This document shows, piece after piece, positions 1 through 8,660 of a stretch of DNA of 64,000 bases (positions are counted from its first letter, which is position 1; the number at the start of each line of letters is the position of its first letter). The notes below the pieces were generated by a model. That model ran no database searches. It was not told the DNA's origin and saw only the letters and a list, made by a program, of their open reading frames with translations. The stretch spans positions 1,993,001 to 2,057,000 of the forward strand of contig NZ_CP029552.1 of the NCBI RefSeq assembly GCF_003173775.1, read 5' to 3'. A program made the position numbers and the translations under genes. The DNA is from Methylobacterium sp. 17Sr1-1 (GTDB lineage Bacteria > Pseudomonadota > Alphaproteobacteria > Rhizobiales > Beijerinckiaceae).

Positions 1-642
1 CGGCCTCGCCGAGGGTGCGCACCACGTCGATGCCGAGCGCCGCCCGCAGGGAAGCGGCCTCCGGCGTGCAGCCGAGCCGCGCGGCGGTCGCCTCCGCCTC
101 GTCCTCGTTGACGACGAGGAGGCCGGCGAGGCGCAACGCGCCGAGATCGAGCGGCAGGGCCGGGGCGAGGTTGAGGATGCTGCGCACCTGAAGCGCCCGG
201 GCCCGGTGCAGCAGGGCGGTGGTCTGCGCGGGATCGACCTCCATCTGGAGGAGCAGCGAGGTCGCCCGGGCGAGGTCGGCGTCCGTGAGCTGGTCGGCCC
301 GCGTATGCCCGTTGGCGCCGAGCGCCACCACGATGCGGTTGCGGCCCGCCGCGTCGATCCAGATCGAGGCGCAGCCCGTCGCGGCCGCCACCTTGCGGAC
401 CCGGGTGGTGTCGGCCCCGGCCTCGCGCAGGCCCGAGAGCGCCACCTCGGCCAGGGCATCGTCCCCGACCGCGCCGACCATCGCGACCTCGGCCCCGTCC
501 CGCGACGCGGCCACCGCCTGGTTCGCCCCCTTGCCCCCGCCTGCACCGCGAGGTCGTCGGCAAGCAGCGTCTGGCCCGAGCGCGGGACCTCGGGCAGGCG
601 GAAGATCAGGTCGGCGTTGAGGGAGCCGAAGCAGACGATCAC
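1..642 (-). pseudogene. Ribokinase-like PfkB carbohydrate kinase, partial, with an apparent frameshift
   Basis: The minus-strand reading from a GTG at 642 begins MIVCFGSLNADLIFRLPEVP, the N-terminus of a PfkB-family ribokinase. A GGAG Shine-Dalgarno sequence lies 7 bases upstream. At about 533-540 the GGKGANQAV substrate-binding signature is only read after shifting frame. The DNA has one base fewer than GCG GGN GGC AAG needs, inside a C5/G5 run. The second frame is then open to the window edge and continues normal ribokinase sequence (MVGAVGDDALAE, LNLAPALP, VVNEDEAEA). The C-terminal half with the GAGD catalytic motif lies outside the window. It starts 13 bases after the FAD-oxidase stop, so the two are probably one transcript. 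This is either a real single-base deletion or a sequencing error. Family PfkB is clear; the substrate is unknown. Confidence 0.75.
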
Positions 643-655
643 GGGGTTTCTCCGC

Positions 656-2062
656 TCACACGACCTTGCCGGGATTCAGCACCCCGTCCGGATCCAGGGC
701 CGCCTTGAGGCGCCGCATCAGGGCGATCTCCGGCTCCGAGCGGACGTGGCCGAGCCAGGGCTTCTTGGTCAAGCCGATCCCGTGCTCGGCCGAGACCGTG
801 CCGCCGAAATCCCGCACCAGGCCGTAGACGACCTCCTGGATCACGTCCTTCGGCTGCGGGCTCGCGCCCTTCACCCCGGCGACGATGTGCAGGTTGCCGT
901 CGCCGATATGGCCGTAGAACAGGGCCGTGATGCCGGGCAGGCGCTCGATCAGCGCCGCCTTGCAGGCCCGGACGTACTCGTCCATCGCCGCCACCGGCAG
1001 GCCGATGTCGAACGGCTCGTGCGGCCCCAGCACCTGCGGGAATTCCGAGCAGGCGTCGCGCACGCCCCAGAACGCCTTCACGTCGGCCAGCGAGCGGGAC
1101 AGGACCGCGTCGGCGAGGAGGCCCGATTCGGCCTGCGCCGCGAGCCAGGCCTCGAAGCGGGGCCCGTCGAAGGTCTCGTCGGTCCCCTGCGCCTCGATCA
1201 GGCAATAGGCGGCGTGGCCCTGGGGCAGCGGCACCCGCACGCCCGGCATGGCGCCGATCGTCTCCCAGTAATCCGGCCACATCACCTCGAAGGCCGAGAG
1301 CATCGGCCCGAGGCCCCGGCGGGCCGCCGCGAGGAGACCGACCACGGCGGCGTAGTCCGGCAGGGCGCAGAGCGCCGCGAAGGTGCAGGCGGGCTTCGGA
1401 AACAGCCGCAGGACCAGCCGCGTGATGATGCCGAGCGTACCCTCCGAGCCGATGAACAGGTGCTTGAGGTCGTAGCCGGCGTTGTTCTTGATCATCCGGT
1501 TGAGGTTGGTGACGATGCTGCCGTCGGGCAGCACCACCTCCAGGCCGAGGATCATCTCGCGGGTCATGCCGTAGCGGATGACCCGGTTGCCGCCGGCATT
1601 GGTGGAGGCGTTGCCGCCGATGGCGCAGGATCCCCGGGCTCCCAGATCGAGCGGGATCAGGAAGCCGGCCGCGTCGGCGGCCTCCTGCACCACCTGGAGC
1701 GGCGTGCCGGCCTTGACCGTCATGGTGGCGGAGGCCTCGTCGATCGCCTCGATCCCGGTCATCCGCTCCAGCGACAGGGCGACCGAGCCGGGGATGGGGC
1801 GCGCCCCCCCGCACAGGCCGGTGAGGCCGCCCTGCGGCACCACCGGCACGCCGTGCCGGGCGCAGATCCGCATCGCGGCGGCGACCGCCTCGGTGGTCGT
1901 GGGCCGCACGACCGCGAGGGGACTTTGCGGCCCGAGGGTGCTCCAGTCGGATTCGTTGCGCTCCGGCCGCCCGGCGCCGGTGAGCACCGTCCTGTCGCCC
2001 AGCTCCGCCACGAGGGCGGCCACCACCGCCTCGCTGCGGGACGCGTCCGGCATCGCCGTCAT
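656..2062 (-). CDS. FAD-linked 2-hydroxyacid dehydrogenase (GlcD / D-lactate dehydrogenase family)
   Basis: This 468-residue protein belongs to the vanillyl-alcohol-oxidase/GlcD flavoenzymes, which oxidise D-2-hydroxyacids such as glycolate, D-lactate or D-2-hydroxyglutarate to 2-oxoacids. The N-terminal FAD-binding half (about 45-220) carries PQGGLTGLCGGA and IGGNASTNAGGN. The C-terminal cap has YGHIGDGNLHIV, with the conserved metal-binding histidines, and SAEHGIGLTKKPWL, both family hallmarks. I chose the ATG at 2062 because GGGAGGAG lies just upstream. An ATG 13 codons earlier would read through that ribosome-binding site. No signal peptide is present, so it is a soluble cytoplasmic enzyme passing electrons to an unseen acceptor. 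It is followed by the ribokinase remnant and separated from the upstream aldolase gene by an inverted repeat. The substrate cannot be told from sequence. Confidence 0.88.
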   Translation of the reverse strand: MTAMPDASRSEAVVAALVAELGDRTVLTGAGRPERNESDWSTLGPQSPLAVVRPTTTEAVAAAMRICARHGVPVVPQGGLTGLCGGARPIPGSVALSLERMTGIEAIDEASATMTVKAGTPLQVVQEAADAAGFLIPLDLGARGSCAIGGNASTNAGGNRVIRYGMTREMILGLEVVLPDGSIVTNLNRMIKNNAGYDLKHLFIGSEGTLGIITRLVLRLFPKPACTFAALCALPDYAAVVGLLAAARRGLGPMLSAFEVMWPDYWETIGAMPGVRVPLPQGHAAYCLIEAQGTDETFDGPRFEAWLAAQAESGLLADAVLSRSLADVKAFWGVRDACSEFPQVLGPHEPFDIGLPVAAMDEYVRACKAALIERLPGITALFYGHIGDGNLHIVAGVKGASPQPKDVIQEVVYGLVRDFGGTVSAEHGIGLTKKPWLGHVRSEPEIALMRRLKAALDPDGVLNPGKVV

Positions 2063-2162
2063 GCAGGTCTCTCCTCCCAGAGGCGGCGTGGACCGCCGCA
2101 CGTGTGGATGGGCTTATACAATGTCCGTTTGGTTTGTTCAAAAACCAGACAAGCGCGGGATG

Positions 2163-2311
2163 CCCTCTCCCGTGTGGGAGAGGGGTAGGGGTGGGGGTGG
2201 CTCGAATTCAGGATAAGCCACCAAGCGTCGAGCTGCGCAGCTCTACGGTTCGAGATTGATCCTGAGCCCGAGCCACCCTCACCCCCGGCCCCTCTCCCAC
2301 ACGGGAGAGGG
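2163..2311. repeat. Long intergenic inverted repeat (family B), copy 1
   Basis: Arms of about 52 bases at 2163-2214 and 2259-2311 are inverted copies with few mismatches, starting CCCTCTCCCGTGTGGGAGAG. Each arm tip is itself a small hairpin (CCTCTCCC-GTGT-GGGAGAGG). The 44-base loop contains the 14-base palindrome GAGCTGCGCAGCTC. It lies between the aldolase-like gene and the FAD-oxidase gene and may attenuate or process their transcript. A related compound element occurs at 29227-29618. Confidence 0.85.
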
Positions 2312-2366
2312 GGAGATGCGCCCCACCTTTATTCGAAGAGATCAAGCGGAGGACGAATTACAGACT

Positions 2367-3251
2367 TCACGCGGCGGCCGCGCGCGACAGGCCGGCGAGC
2401 TCGGCGGCGATGCGCTGCCCCACCCCCGCCTCCACTGCGACGAGCGGCGCGCGCACCCGGCCGAAGGCGGGCTCGCCGGTCATCGCCGCCATGGCGGATT
2501 TCAGCACCGGCACGAACGGCCCGCGGATCAGGCCGATCGCCGCCCGCATCGGCTCGGCGGCGGCGGGATCGGTGAACATCGCCCGCACCAGGTCGGGGAC
2601 GATGTTGGCCATGCCGCAGATCGTCCCGACCCCGCCCTCGGCGAGGGCACGGCCGATATCCGCCTCGTTGCCGACGCAGACCGCGACCTCGGGGGCCGCC
2701 GCCCGGAAGGCCTGGAACTGCGCGAAGTCGCCCGAGCTGTCCTTCACGCCGGCGACGAGCCGGCCGTAGCGGGCGCGCAGGGTCGCGACCGCGGCCGGCG
2801 GCAGGCCGACGCCGGAGGTCTGCGGGATGTGGTAGAGCGTCGCCCGCAGCCGGTCGTCGCCGACGCCGTCGAGGATCGCCGCGAAGGCGTCGACGATGCC
2901 GGCCTCGGTCACGTCGCGGTAGAAGTAGGGCGGCAGCACCAGGGCGTGGACGAGGCCGAGGCCGAGCGCCGCCTTGGTCAGCGCGACGCTGTCGGGGATC
3001 GCCGGGTAGCCGGTCCCGAGGCCGATCCGCGCCGCCGGAATGCCGGCGGCGAGCAGGGCCTCGACCGCCGCGAGGCGCTCGGCGCCTGAGAACGAGGTGC
3101 CCTCGCCGGTGGTGCCGAACGGCACCACGCCGTCGCAGCCCTGCTCCATCAGGAACCGGACGTGGCGCACGAGCGCGCCGTGATCGACCGCGCCGGTCGC
3201 GTCGAGCGGCGTGGCGAGGGCGACCCACAGGCCGGTGATGGCGTTGGTCAT
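2367..3251 (-). CDS. DapA-family aldolase/dehydratase (dihydrodipicolinate synthase superfamily)
   Basis: This 294-residue class I aldolase has the N-acetylneuraminate lyase/DapA TIM-barrel fold. The FGTTGEGTSFS strand-2 motif, the catalytic tyrosine in YHIPQTSG and the Schiff-base lysine in GVKDSSGD are all present. Members condense or cleave pyruvate-derived 2-keto-3-deoxy compounds; others dehydrate 5-keto-4-deoxyglucarate. It lies beside a GntR regulator and a sugar ABC transporter rather than lysine-biosynthesis genes. A catabolic role (2-keto-3-deoxy sugar acid or hydroxyproline breakdown) is therefore likelier than lysine synthesis. Its ATG overlaps the GntR stop by four bases, so the two are translationally coupled. 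The exact substrate is not determinable. Confidence 0.85.
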   Translation of the reverse strand: MTNAITGLWVALATPLDATGAVDHGALVRHVRFLMEQGCDGVVPFGTTGEGTSFSGAERLAAVEALLAAGIPAARIGLGTGYPAIPDSVALTKAALGLGLVHALVLPPYFYRDVTEAGIVDAFAAILDGVGDDRLRATLYHIPQTSGVGLPPAAVATLRARYGRLVAGVKDSSGDFAQFQAFRAAAPEVAVCVGNEADIGRALAEGGVGTICGMANIVPDLVRAMFTDPAAAEPMRAAIGLIRGPFVPVLKSAMAAMTGEPAFGRVRAPLVAVEAGVGQRIAAELAGLSRAAAA

Positions 3252-4045
3252 GCGGTCCTCCGAGAGGGCGCTTCGCGCCCGTTGCTTTCAAGGGATGCGG
3301 GCGCTTCGCGCCCGTTGGAATCGTGGGAAGCGGGCGTCTCGCGCCCGTCGGGATTGCGCGGCGAGGTCGCCTCGTGCCGGTCGGCCTCCCGGCCGGTCTC
3401 GAGGCCGAGCGCCCGGCGGCGCGAGGTGTCGAGGTGCCGGCGCAGGGCGACCGCCGCCCCGTCGGCGTCGCGCTCCTCCACCGCCGCCAGGATCGCGGCA
3501 TGCTCGGCGAAGGCCGGGGGCAGCACCTCCGGCGAGAGCGCGACGCGGCTCTGCATGATGACCCGGATGCGGATGAGGTTCACCCGGTGGATCTCCGAGA
3601 CGAGGCCGTTGCCGAGATGGGCGACGACCGCGTCGTGGAACCCCCAGTCGGTCGCCTGCGCCTCGGCGATCAGCGCCTCGGTGACGCCCTCCCGCGCCTG
3701 GGCGCTGATCCGCGCATGGGCGGCCCGCAAGGACGCCACCAGGGAGGCCGGCGCGGTGCGGGCGAAATGCGCCACCGCCGCGGTCTCGATGATCTCGCGC
3801 AGCCCGAACGCCTCGTGCACCAGCCGCAGGTCGACCGCCGCGACCTGGAGCCCGCGCTGCGGCAGGGTCGAGATCAGCCCGTCAGCCTCCAGCCGCGGGA
3901 TCATCTCGCGCACGGCGCCGAGCGGCAGGCCGGTGAGCGCCACCAGCTCGCGCTGCGTCACGAAGGAGCCCGGCGCCAGGCGCCCGTCCAGCAATTGCTG
4001 GACGAAGGCGTCGTAGGCTTGGTCGCGCTGTTTCATGTCACTCAT
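3248..4045 (-). CDS. GntR-family regulator (FCD-type effector domain)
   Basis: This 265-residue repressor-type regulator has an N-terminal winged helix at about 10-75 (VTQRELVALTGLPLGAVREMIPRLEADGLI) and a helical FCD ligand domain at about 85-225 (LREIIETAAVAHFA, WGFHDAVVAHLGN). The last 40 residues are an unusual low-complexity tail with three versions of an NGRE/DGRE-AP/TP unit. They are encoded by three DNA hairpins (3266-3347), so the original C-terminus may have been extended by a palindromic repeat. ATG 4045 and ATG 4036 are both possible starts; neither has a strong Shine-Dalgarno. It is divergent from the ABC transporter at 4171, with a candidate operator between them, and probably controls both directions. 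Confidence 0.87.
   Translation of the reverse strand: MSDMKQRDQAYDAFVQQLLDGRLAPGSFVTQRELVALTGLPLGAVREMIPRLEADGLISTLPQRGLQVAAVDLRLVHEAFGLREIIETAAVAHFARTAPASLVASLRAAHARISAQAREGVTEALIAEAQATDWGFHDAVVAHLGNGLVSEIHRVNLIRIRVIMQSRVALSPEVLPPAFAEHAAILAAVEERDADGAAVALRRHLDTSRRRALGLETGREADRHEATSPRNPDGRETPASHDSNGREAPASLESNGREAPSRRTA
3266..3347. repeat. Three short hairpin repeats inside the 3' end of the GntR gene
   Basis: Near-identical palindromes occur at 3266-3280, 3298-3314 and 3331-3347. The consensus is CGGGCGYKTCGCGCCCG, with stem GGGCG/CGCCC and loop CTTCG or TCTCG. They are read in frame as the repetitive C-terminal tail of the regulator and sit directly before the coupled start of the aldolase gene. 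Confidence 0.85.
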
Positions 4046-4051
4046 CTCTCA

Positions 4052-4071
4052 TTGACATGTCAGCCTGTCAA
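4052..4071. promoter_or_regulatory. Candidate operator between the GntR gene and the sugar ABC operon
   Basis: TTGACA-N8-TGTCAA is a perfect dyad at 4052-4071, and TGACATGTCA at 4053-4062 is a perfect palindrome nested in it. It lies 7 bases upstream of the GntR start and 100 bases upstream of the binding-protein start. That position suits autoregulation and divergent control. Assignment to this regulator is inference. Confidence 0.55.
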
Positions 4072-4170
4072 TCGCTAAAGGTTCGTTCAACACGCAGTGA
4101 TGGGACGTGGCGCGGGCGCCGCCGGCCAGAGCCGTGAACGAGAACCGGGGATCCGGTCCGAGGAGGAAAC

Positions 4171-5520
4171 ATGACGACGATGCCGCGCGCGAGAGCCTCG
4201 ACCCGCTCCCGGACCGTGGGGAGACGCGGGCCGGCCGCCCTCGCCGGCCTCATCGCCTGCCTCGCCGGCGCGGCCCCGGCCGCCGCCGAGGGGTTCGACT
4301 GGAAGCGGTACGACGGCCAGACCATCAACCTCGTCCTCACCAACCATCCCTGGGGCAACGCCGTCCGGGAGATGGCGCAGCAATTCACCGACAAGACCGG
4401 GATCAAGCTGCGCATCGAGATCCTCAACGAGGACCCGCAGCGGGCGCGGCTGAACACGCTGCTCCAGGCCAAGTCCTCCGACGTCGACGTCTACATCTCG
4501 CTCAAGATCCGCGAGGGCGCGGTCTACAACAAGGCCGGCTGGTACGCCGACGTCACGCCGATGCTGAACGATCCGGGCCAGACCGCGCCGGAGTTCAAGC
4601 TCGATGACTTCGGCGCCGGCCTGATCCGCAACGAGACCTTCGGCGGCAAGCTCACCGGCCTGCCGATCAACGTCGAGGGTCCGCTGTTCTACTGGCGCAA
4701 GGACATCTTCGCCAAGTGCAATGTCGCGGTGCCGGAATACCTCGAGGACATCCTCGACGCGGCGCGCAAGATCAAGGCCTGCGATCCGTCGATCAACGCC
4801 TGGGCCGCCCGCGGCGTGCGCAACGCCGTGCCGTACCCGATGGCCGCCTTCGTGTTCAACAGCGGCGGCGGCTTCAAGTCGGTGGACGGGACGAAGCCCG
4901 GCCTGTGCCGGCCGGAATCGGTCGCGGGGCTGACGCTCTACACCGACCTCCTCAAGGATTACGGTCCGGTAGGCGCGACCAACCACAGCTTCCCGCAGGT
5001 CGTCGAGCTTCTGGGTCAGGGCAAGGTCGCCATGACCCATGAATCCTCGAACGAATTTTCCAACATCATGAAGTATCCCGGCCGCGAGGACGATCTCGGC
5101 ATCAAGATCCTGCCGAAGGGAAAGGCGAGCGGCGTGTCGCAGCCGATCGGCTTCGGCTGGGGCTTGTCGATCTCCGAGTATTCCCGCCGCAAGGGCCCGT
5201 CCTGGTACTTTTTGCAATGGGCGACCTCGCCCGAGATGCAGGCCACCCTGGTCGATCGCGGAGTCGCGCCGTCCCGCACCTCGGTCTTCGAGGGCGAGGG
5301 GATGCGGGCCTGGGCGAGCCAGAAGCCGGTGCGGCAGCAATGGGTCACGGCGGTGAGCGAGATCAGCCGCCGCGGCACCGGCGACTACGCCTCGCCGACC
5401 GACCGGGTGCCGGAGACTCGCGAGATCATCGGCCGGGCGGCGCAGGAGGTGGTCCTCGGCCAGAAGACCCCGCAACAGGCCGCATGCGACGCGGACGCGG
5501 CGCTGCTCAAGCTGCAGTAG
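4171..5520 (+). CDS. Sugar ABC transporter substrate-binding protein (family 1)
   Basis: This 449-residue periplasmic binding protein would capture a sugar or polyol for the permeases encoded downstream. It has a basic N-terminus, a hydrophobic stretch and an AAA signal-peptidase site at about residues 36-38 (GAAPAAAEGF). The mature part shows the family-1 features FTDKTGIKLRIEI, LNTLLQAKSSDVDVYI and LPINVEGPLFYWRKD, the last forming part of the hinge and ligand cleft. The ATG follows a strong GAGGAGG Shine-Dalgarno. Its separation from the permease genes by a 268-base gap holding an inverted repeat may give more binding protein than membrane components. The ligand is unknown. Confidence 0.9.
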   Translation: MTTMPRARASTRSRTVGRRGPAALAGLIACLAGAAPAAAEGFDWKRYDGQTINLVLTNHPWGNAVREMAQQFTDKTGIKLRIEILNEDPQRARLNTLLQAKSSDVDVYISLKIREGAVYNKAGWYADVTPMLNDPGQTAPEFKLDDFGAGLIRNETFGGKLTGLPINVEGPLFYWRKDIFAKCNVAVPEYLEDILDAARKIKACDPSINAWAARGVRNAVPYPMAAFVFNSGGGFKSVDGTKPGLCRPESVAGLTLYTDLLKDYGPVGATNHSFPQVVELLGQGKVAMTHESSNEFSNIMKYPGREDDLGIKILPKGKASGVSQPIGFGWGLSISEYSRRKGPSWYFLQWATSPEMQATLVDRGVAPSRTSVFEGEGMRAWASQKPVRQQWVTAVSEISRRGTGDYASPTDRVPETREIIGRAAQEVVLGQKTPQQAACDADAALLKLQ

Positions 5521-5542
5521 CCCACAGGCTTCCAACTCTCCG

Positions 5543-5683
5543 CGTCATCGCGGGGCGAGGGTTGCCGAGAACCCGGGATCCATCACCGCCGACGGCACCG
5601 GACAAGACGACCGGCCGTCCGCCTCATCCTGAAACCTTGGCGGTGATGGATCCCGGGTTCCGCTGCGCGGCTCCGGGATGACA
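5543..5683. repeat. Intergenic inverted repeat (family A), copy 1
   Basis: Perfect 21-base inverted arms lie at 5570-5590 and 5639-5659 (AACCCGGGATCCATCACCGCC and its complement). Weaker outer arms resemble CGTCAT...GGGGC / GC..CCGGGATGAC. Related copies are at 31475-31614, 36886-37035 and 48351-48493. It lies between the binding-protein and permease genes and could form a large RNA hairpin there. Confidence 0.88.
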
Positions 5684-5788
5684 CGGAGGGTTCGAGGCCA
5701 GTCGGCAGATTCGAACGGACGTTCAGGACGAGGTTCAGGGTCGGATCATCGTCCGACACCGACCGACATCCCGCCACGGGGGACACGC

Positions 5789-6700
5789 GTGAGCACCATC
5801 GCCAGCCCAGCCGTCACGATCGCACCCGAGCGGGCGCGGCGCGGCCAGCACAAGATTTCGTTCTCCTGGATGGTCTGGCCGGCGGTGGCCTTCGTCGTCC
5901 TGATGATGGTCTTCCCGCTCGTCTACGCCGCCTGGATCTCGCTCCAGGACGCCTCGCTCGGGACCGAGCCGCGCTTCGTCGGCCTCGACAACTACCTGAA
6001 CCTCGCGAGCGACCCGGAATTCCTCAACGCCTTCGGGGTGACCTGGCTGCTCTACGGTGTCGCCCTCACGATGCAGCTCGTGCTCGGCACCTGGCTCGGC
6101 ATCGTGCTCAACGGCGTCAAGACCGCCCGCCATCTCGTCCGCACCATCGCGATCACGCCGTTCATGATGCCGCCGGTGGTGGTCGGCATGCTGGCGATCG
6201 TGATCCTCGATCCGTCGGTCGGCATCGTGAACTGGCTGCTCGGCACGGTCGGGGTGGGGCCGCTCCTGTGGCTCGCGAGCCCGCGCTGGGTGCTCTTGAG
6301 CGTGGCGCTGGTCGATACCTGGCAATGGGCGCCGTTCGTCGGGCTGATCGTGCTCGGCGGCCTGCAATCGCTGCCGGCGAGCGTGTTCGAGGCCGCGGAG
6401 GTCGACGGGGTGATCGGCTGGCGCCGCTTCGTCTACGTCACCCTGCCGCTCCTCGGGCCGACGCTGCTCACCGCGGCGGTGCTGCGCTCGGTCGATCTCC
6501 TGCGCTTCTTCGACCTCGTCTTCATCGCCACCCGCGGCGGGCCGGGCAACGCCTCGACCACCATGAACATGTACGCCTATCAGCAGGGCTTCGAGTTCTC
6601 GCGCTTCGGCCACGCCTCGGCGGCGATGCTGACGCTCTCCCTCGTCGTCCTGTGCACCGTCATGGTCTTCGCCCGCCTGCGGCGCGCGCTCAGCTACTGA
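5789..6700 (+). CDS. Sugar ABC transporter permease (MalF/UgpA type)
   Basis: This 303-residue inner-membrane subunit has six predicted transmembrane helices (first FSWMVWPAVAFVVLMMVFPL). The cytoplasmic EAA loop that contacts the ATPase reads EAAEVDGVIGWRRFVYVTLPLLGP. I chose the GTG at 5789 because GGGGGAC precedes it. An in-frame ATG at 5678 would begin inside the intergenic inverted repeat and add 37 residues unlike the family. The second permease starts 10 bases after its stop. It forms the translocation pore with that subunit. Confidence 0.9.
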   Translation: MSTIASPAVTIAPERARRGQHKISFSWMVWPAVAFVVLMMVFPLVYAAWISLQDASLGTEPRFVGLDNYLNLASDPEFLNAFGVTWLLYGVALTMQLVLGTWLGIVLNGVKTARHLVRTIAITPFMMPPVVVGMLAIVILDPSVGIVNWLLGTVGVGPLLWLASPRWVLLSVALVDTWQWAPFVGLIVLGGLQSLPASVFEAAEVDGVIGWRRFVYVTLPLLGPTLLTAAVLRSVDLLRFFDLVFIATRGGPGNASTTMNMYAYQQGFEFSRFGHASAAMLTLSLVVLCTVMVFARLRRALSY

Positions 6701-6710
6701 GGACTTGCCG

Positions 6711-7526
6711 ATGGCCCCGACCGCACCCCGCCGGATCCTCGGCTGCCTTCAGGTCGCCGCGATGCTGGTCGCGGTCCTGGCGCCGCTCGCCTGGATGGTC
6801 CTGTCCTCGTTCAAGGTCAGCCGCGACGTGATGGCGCTGCCGCCGCGGCTGATCTTCACCCCGACCCTCGACAATTACCGCGAATTGTTTCTGCGCACCG
6901 ACTTCCTGCACAACACCTGGAACAGCCTGGTGGTGGCGGCGGGCGCGACCCTGCTCGGGCTGGCGCTCGGCGCGCCTGCCGCCTTCGCGATCTCCTGGCA
7001 CCGCATCACCTGGCCGGCGACGCTGACCCTGTTCGCCCGCATGGCGCCGGGCACGCTCTTCCTGCTGCCCTGGTTCATCCTGTTCTCGCAGGTCGACCTC
7101 GTCGGCACCTACACGGTGCTGATCCTGACCCACGGGGCGATCACCGTGCCGGTCGCGCTCTGGACGCTCCTGCCCTACTTCGACGCCCTGCCGCGGGCGC
7201 TGATCGAATCGGCCCAGATGGACGGCTGCCGGCCGCACGCGATCCTGATGCGCATCGCGCTCCCGCTCGTCGCGCCCGGGCTGGTGGTGGCGGCGATCCT
7301 CTGCTTCGTCTTCACCTGGAACTACTTCCTGTTCGCGCTCGCCCTGTCGGGCTTCGATACCAAGACGGCGATCGTCGCCTCGTTCAACTTCATCGGCGAG
7401 GGGGTGACCAACTGGGGCGCCCTGATGGCCGCCGCCACCATGATCGCGCTGCCGCCCCTCGTCCTCGCGCTCCTCGTCCAACGCCAACTCGTCTCGGGCC
7501 TGTCGTCCGGGGCGGTGAAGGGATAA
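6711..7526 (+). CDS. Sugar ABC transporter permease (MalG/UgpE type)
   Basis: The second membrane subunit, 271 residues, has six hydrophobic helices and an EAA-type loop (ALIESAQMDGCRPHAILMRIALPLVAPG). The periplasmic PPRLIFTPTLDNYRELF segment after the first helix is typical of MalG-like proteins. The ATG at 6711 has GAGGA seven bases upstream; a TTG two codons earlier is less likely. The ATPase gene begins six bases after the stop, so permeases and ATPase are one operon. Confidence 0.9.
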   Translation: MAPTAPRRILGCLQVAAMLVAVLAPLAWMVLSSFKVSRDVMALPPRLIFTPTLDNYRELFLRTDFLHNTWNSLVVAAGATLLGLALGAPAAFAISWHRITWPATLTLFARMAPGTLFLLPWFILFSQVDLVGTYTVLILTHGAITVPVALWTLLPYFDALPRALIESAQMDGCRPHAILMRIALPLVAPGLVVAAILCFVFTWNYFLFALALSGFDTKTAIVASFNFIGEGVTNWGALMAAATMIALPPLVLALLVQRQLVSGLSSGAVKG

Positions 7527-7532
7527 GCCCCG

Positions 7533-8576
<1,044 letters not shown>

Positions 8577-8660
8577 CGGCGGACACGATTGCCGGATGGC
8601 GCGAGCGGACGCCGAGGAAGGACGGCGGATGCCCGCCGAGCCGGGATCGATTGCTCGCGC

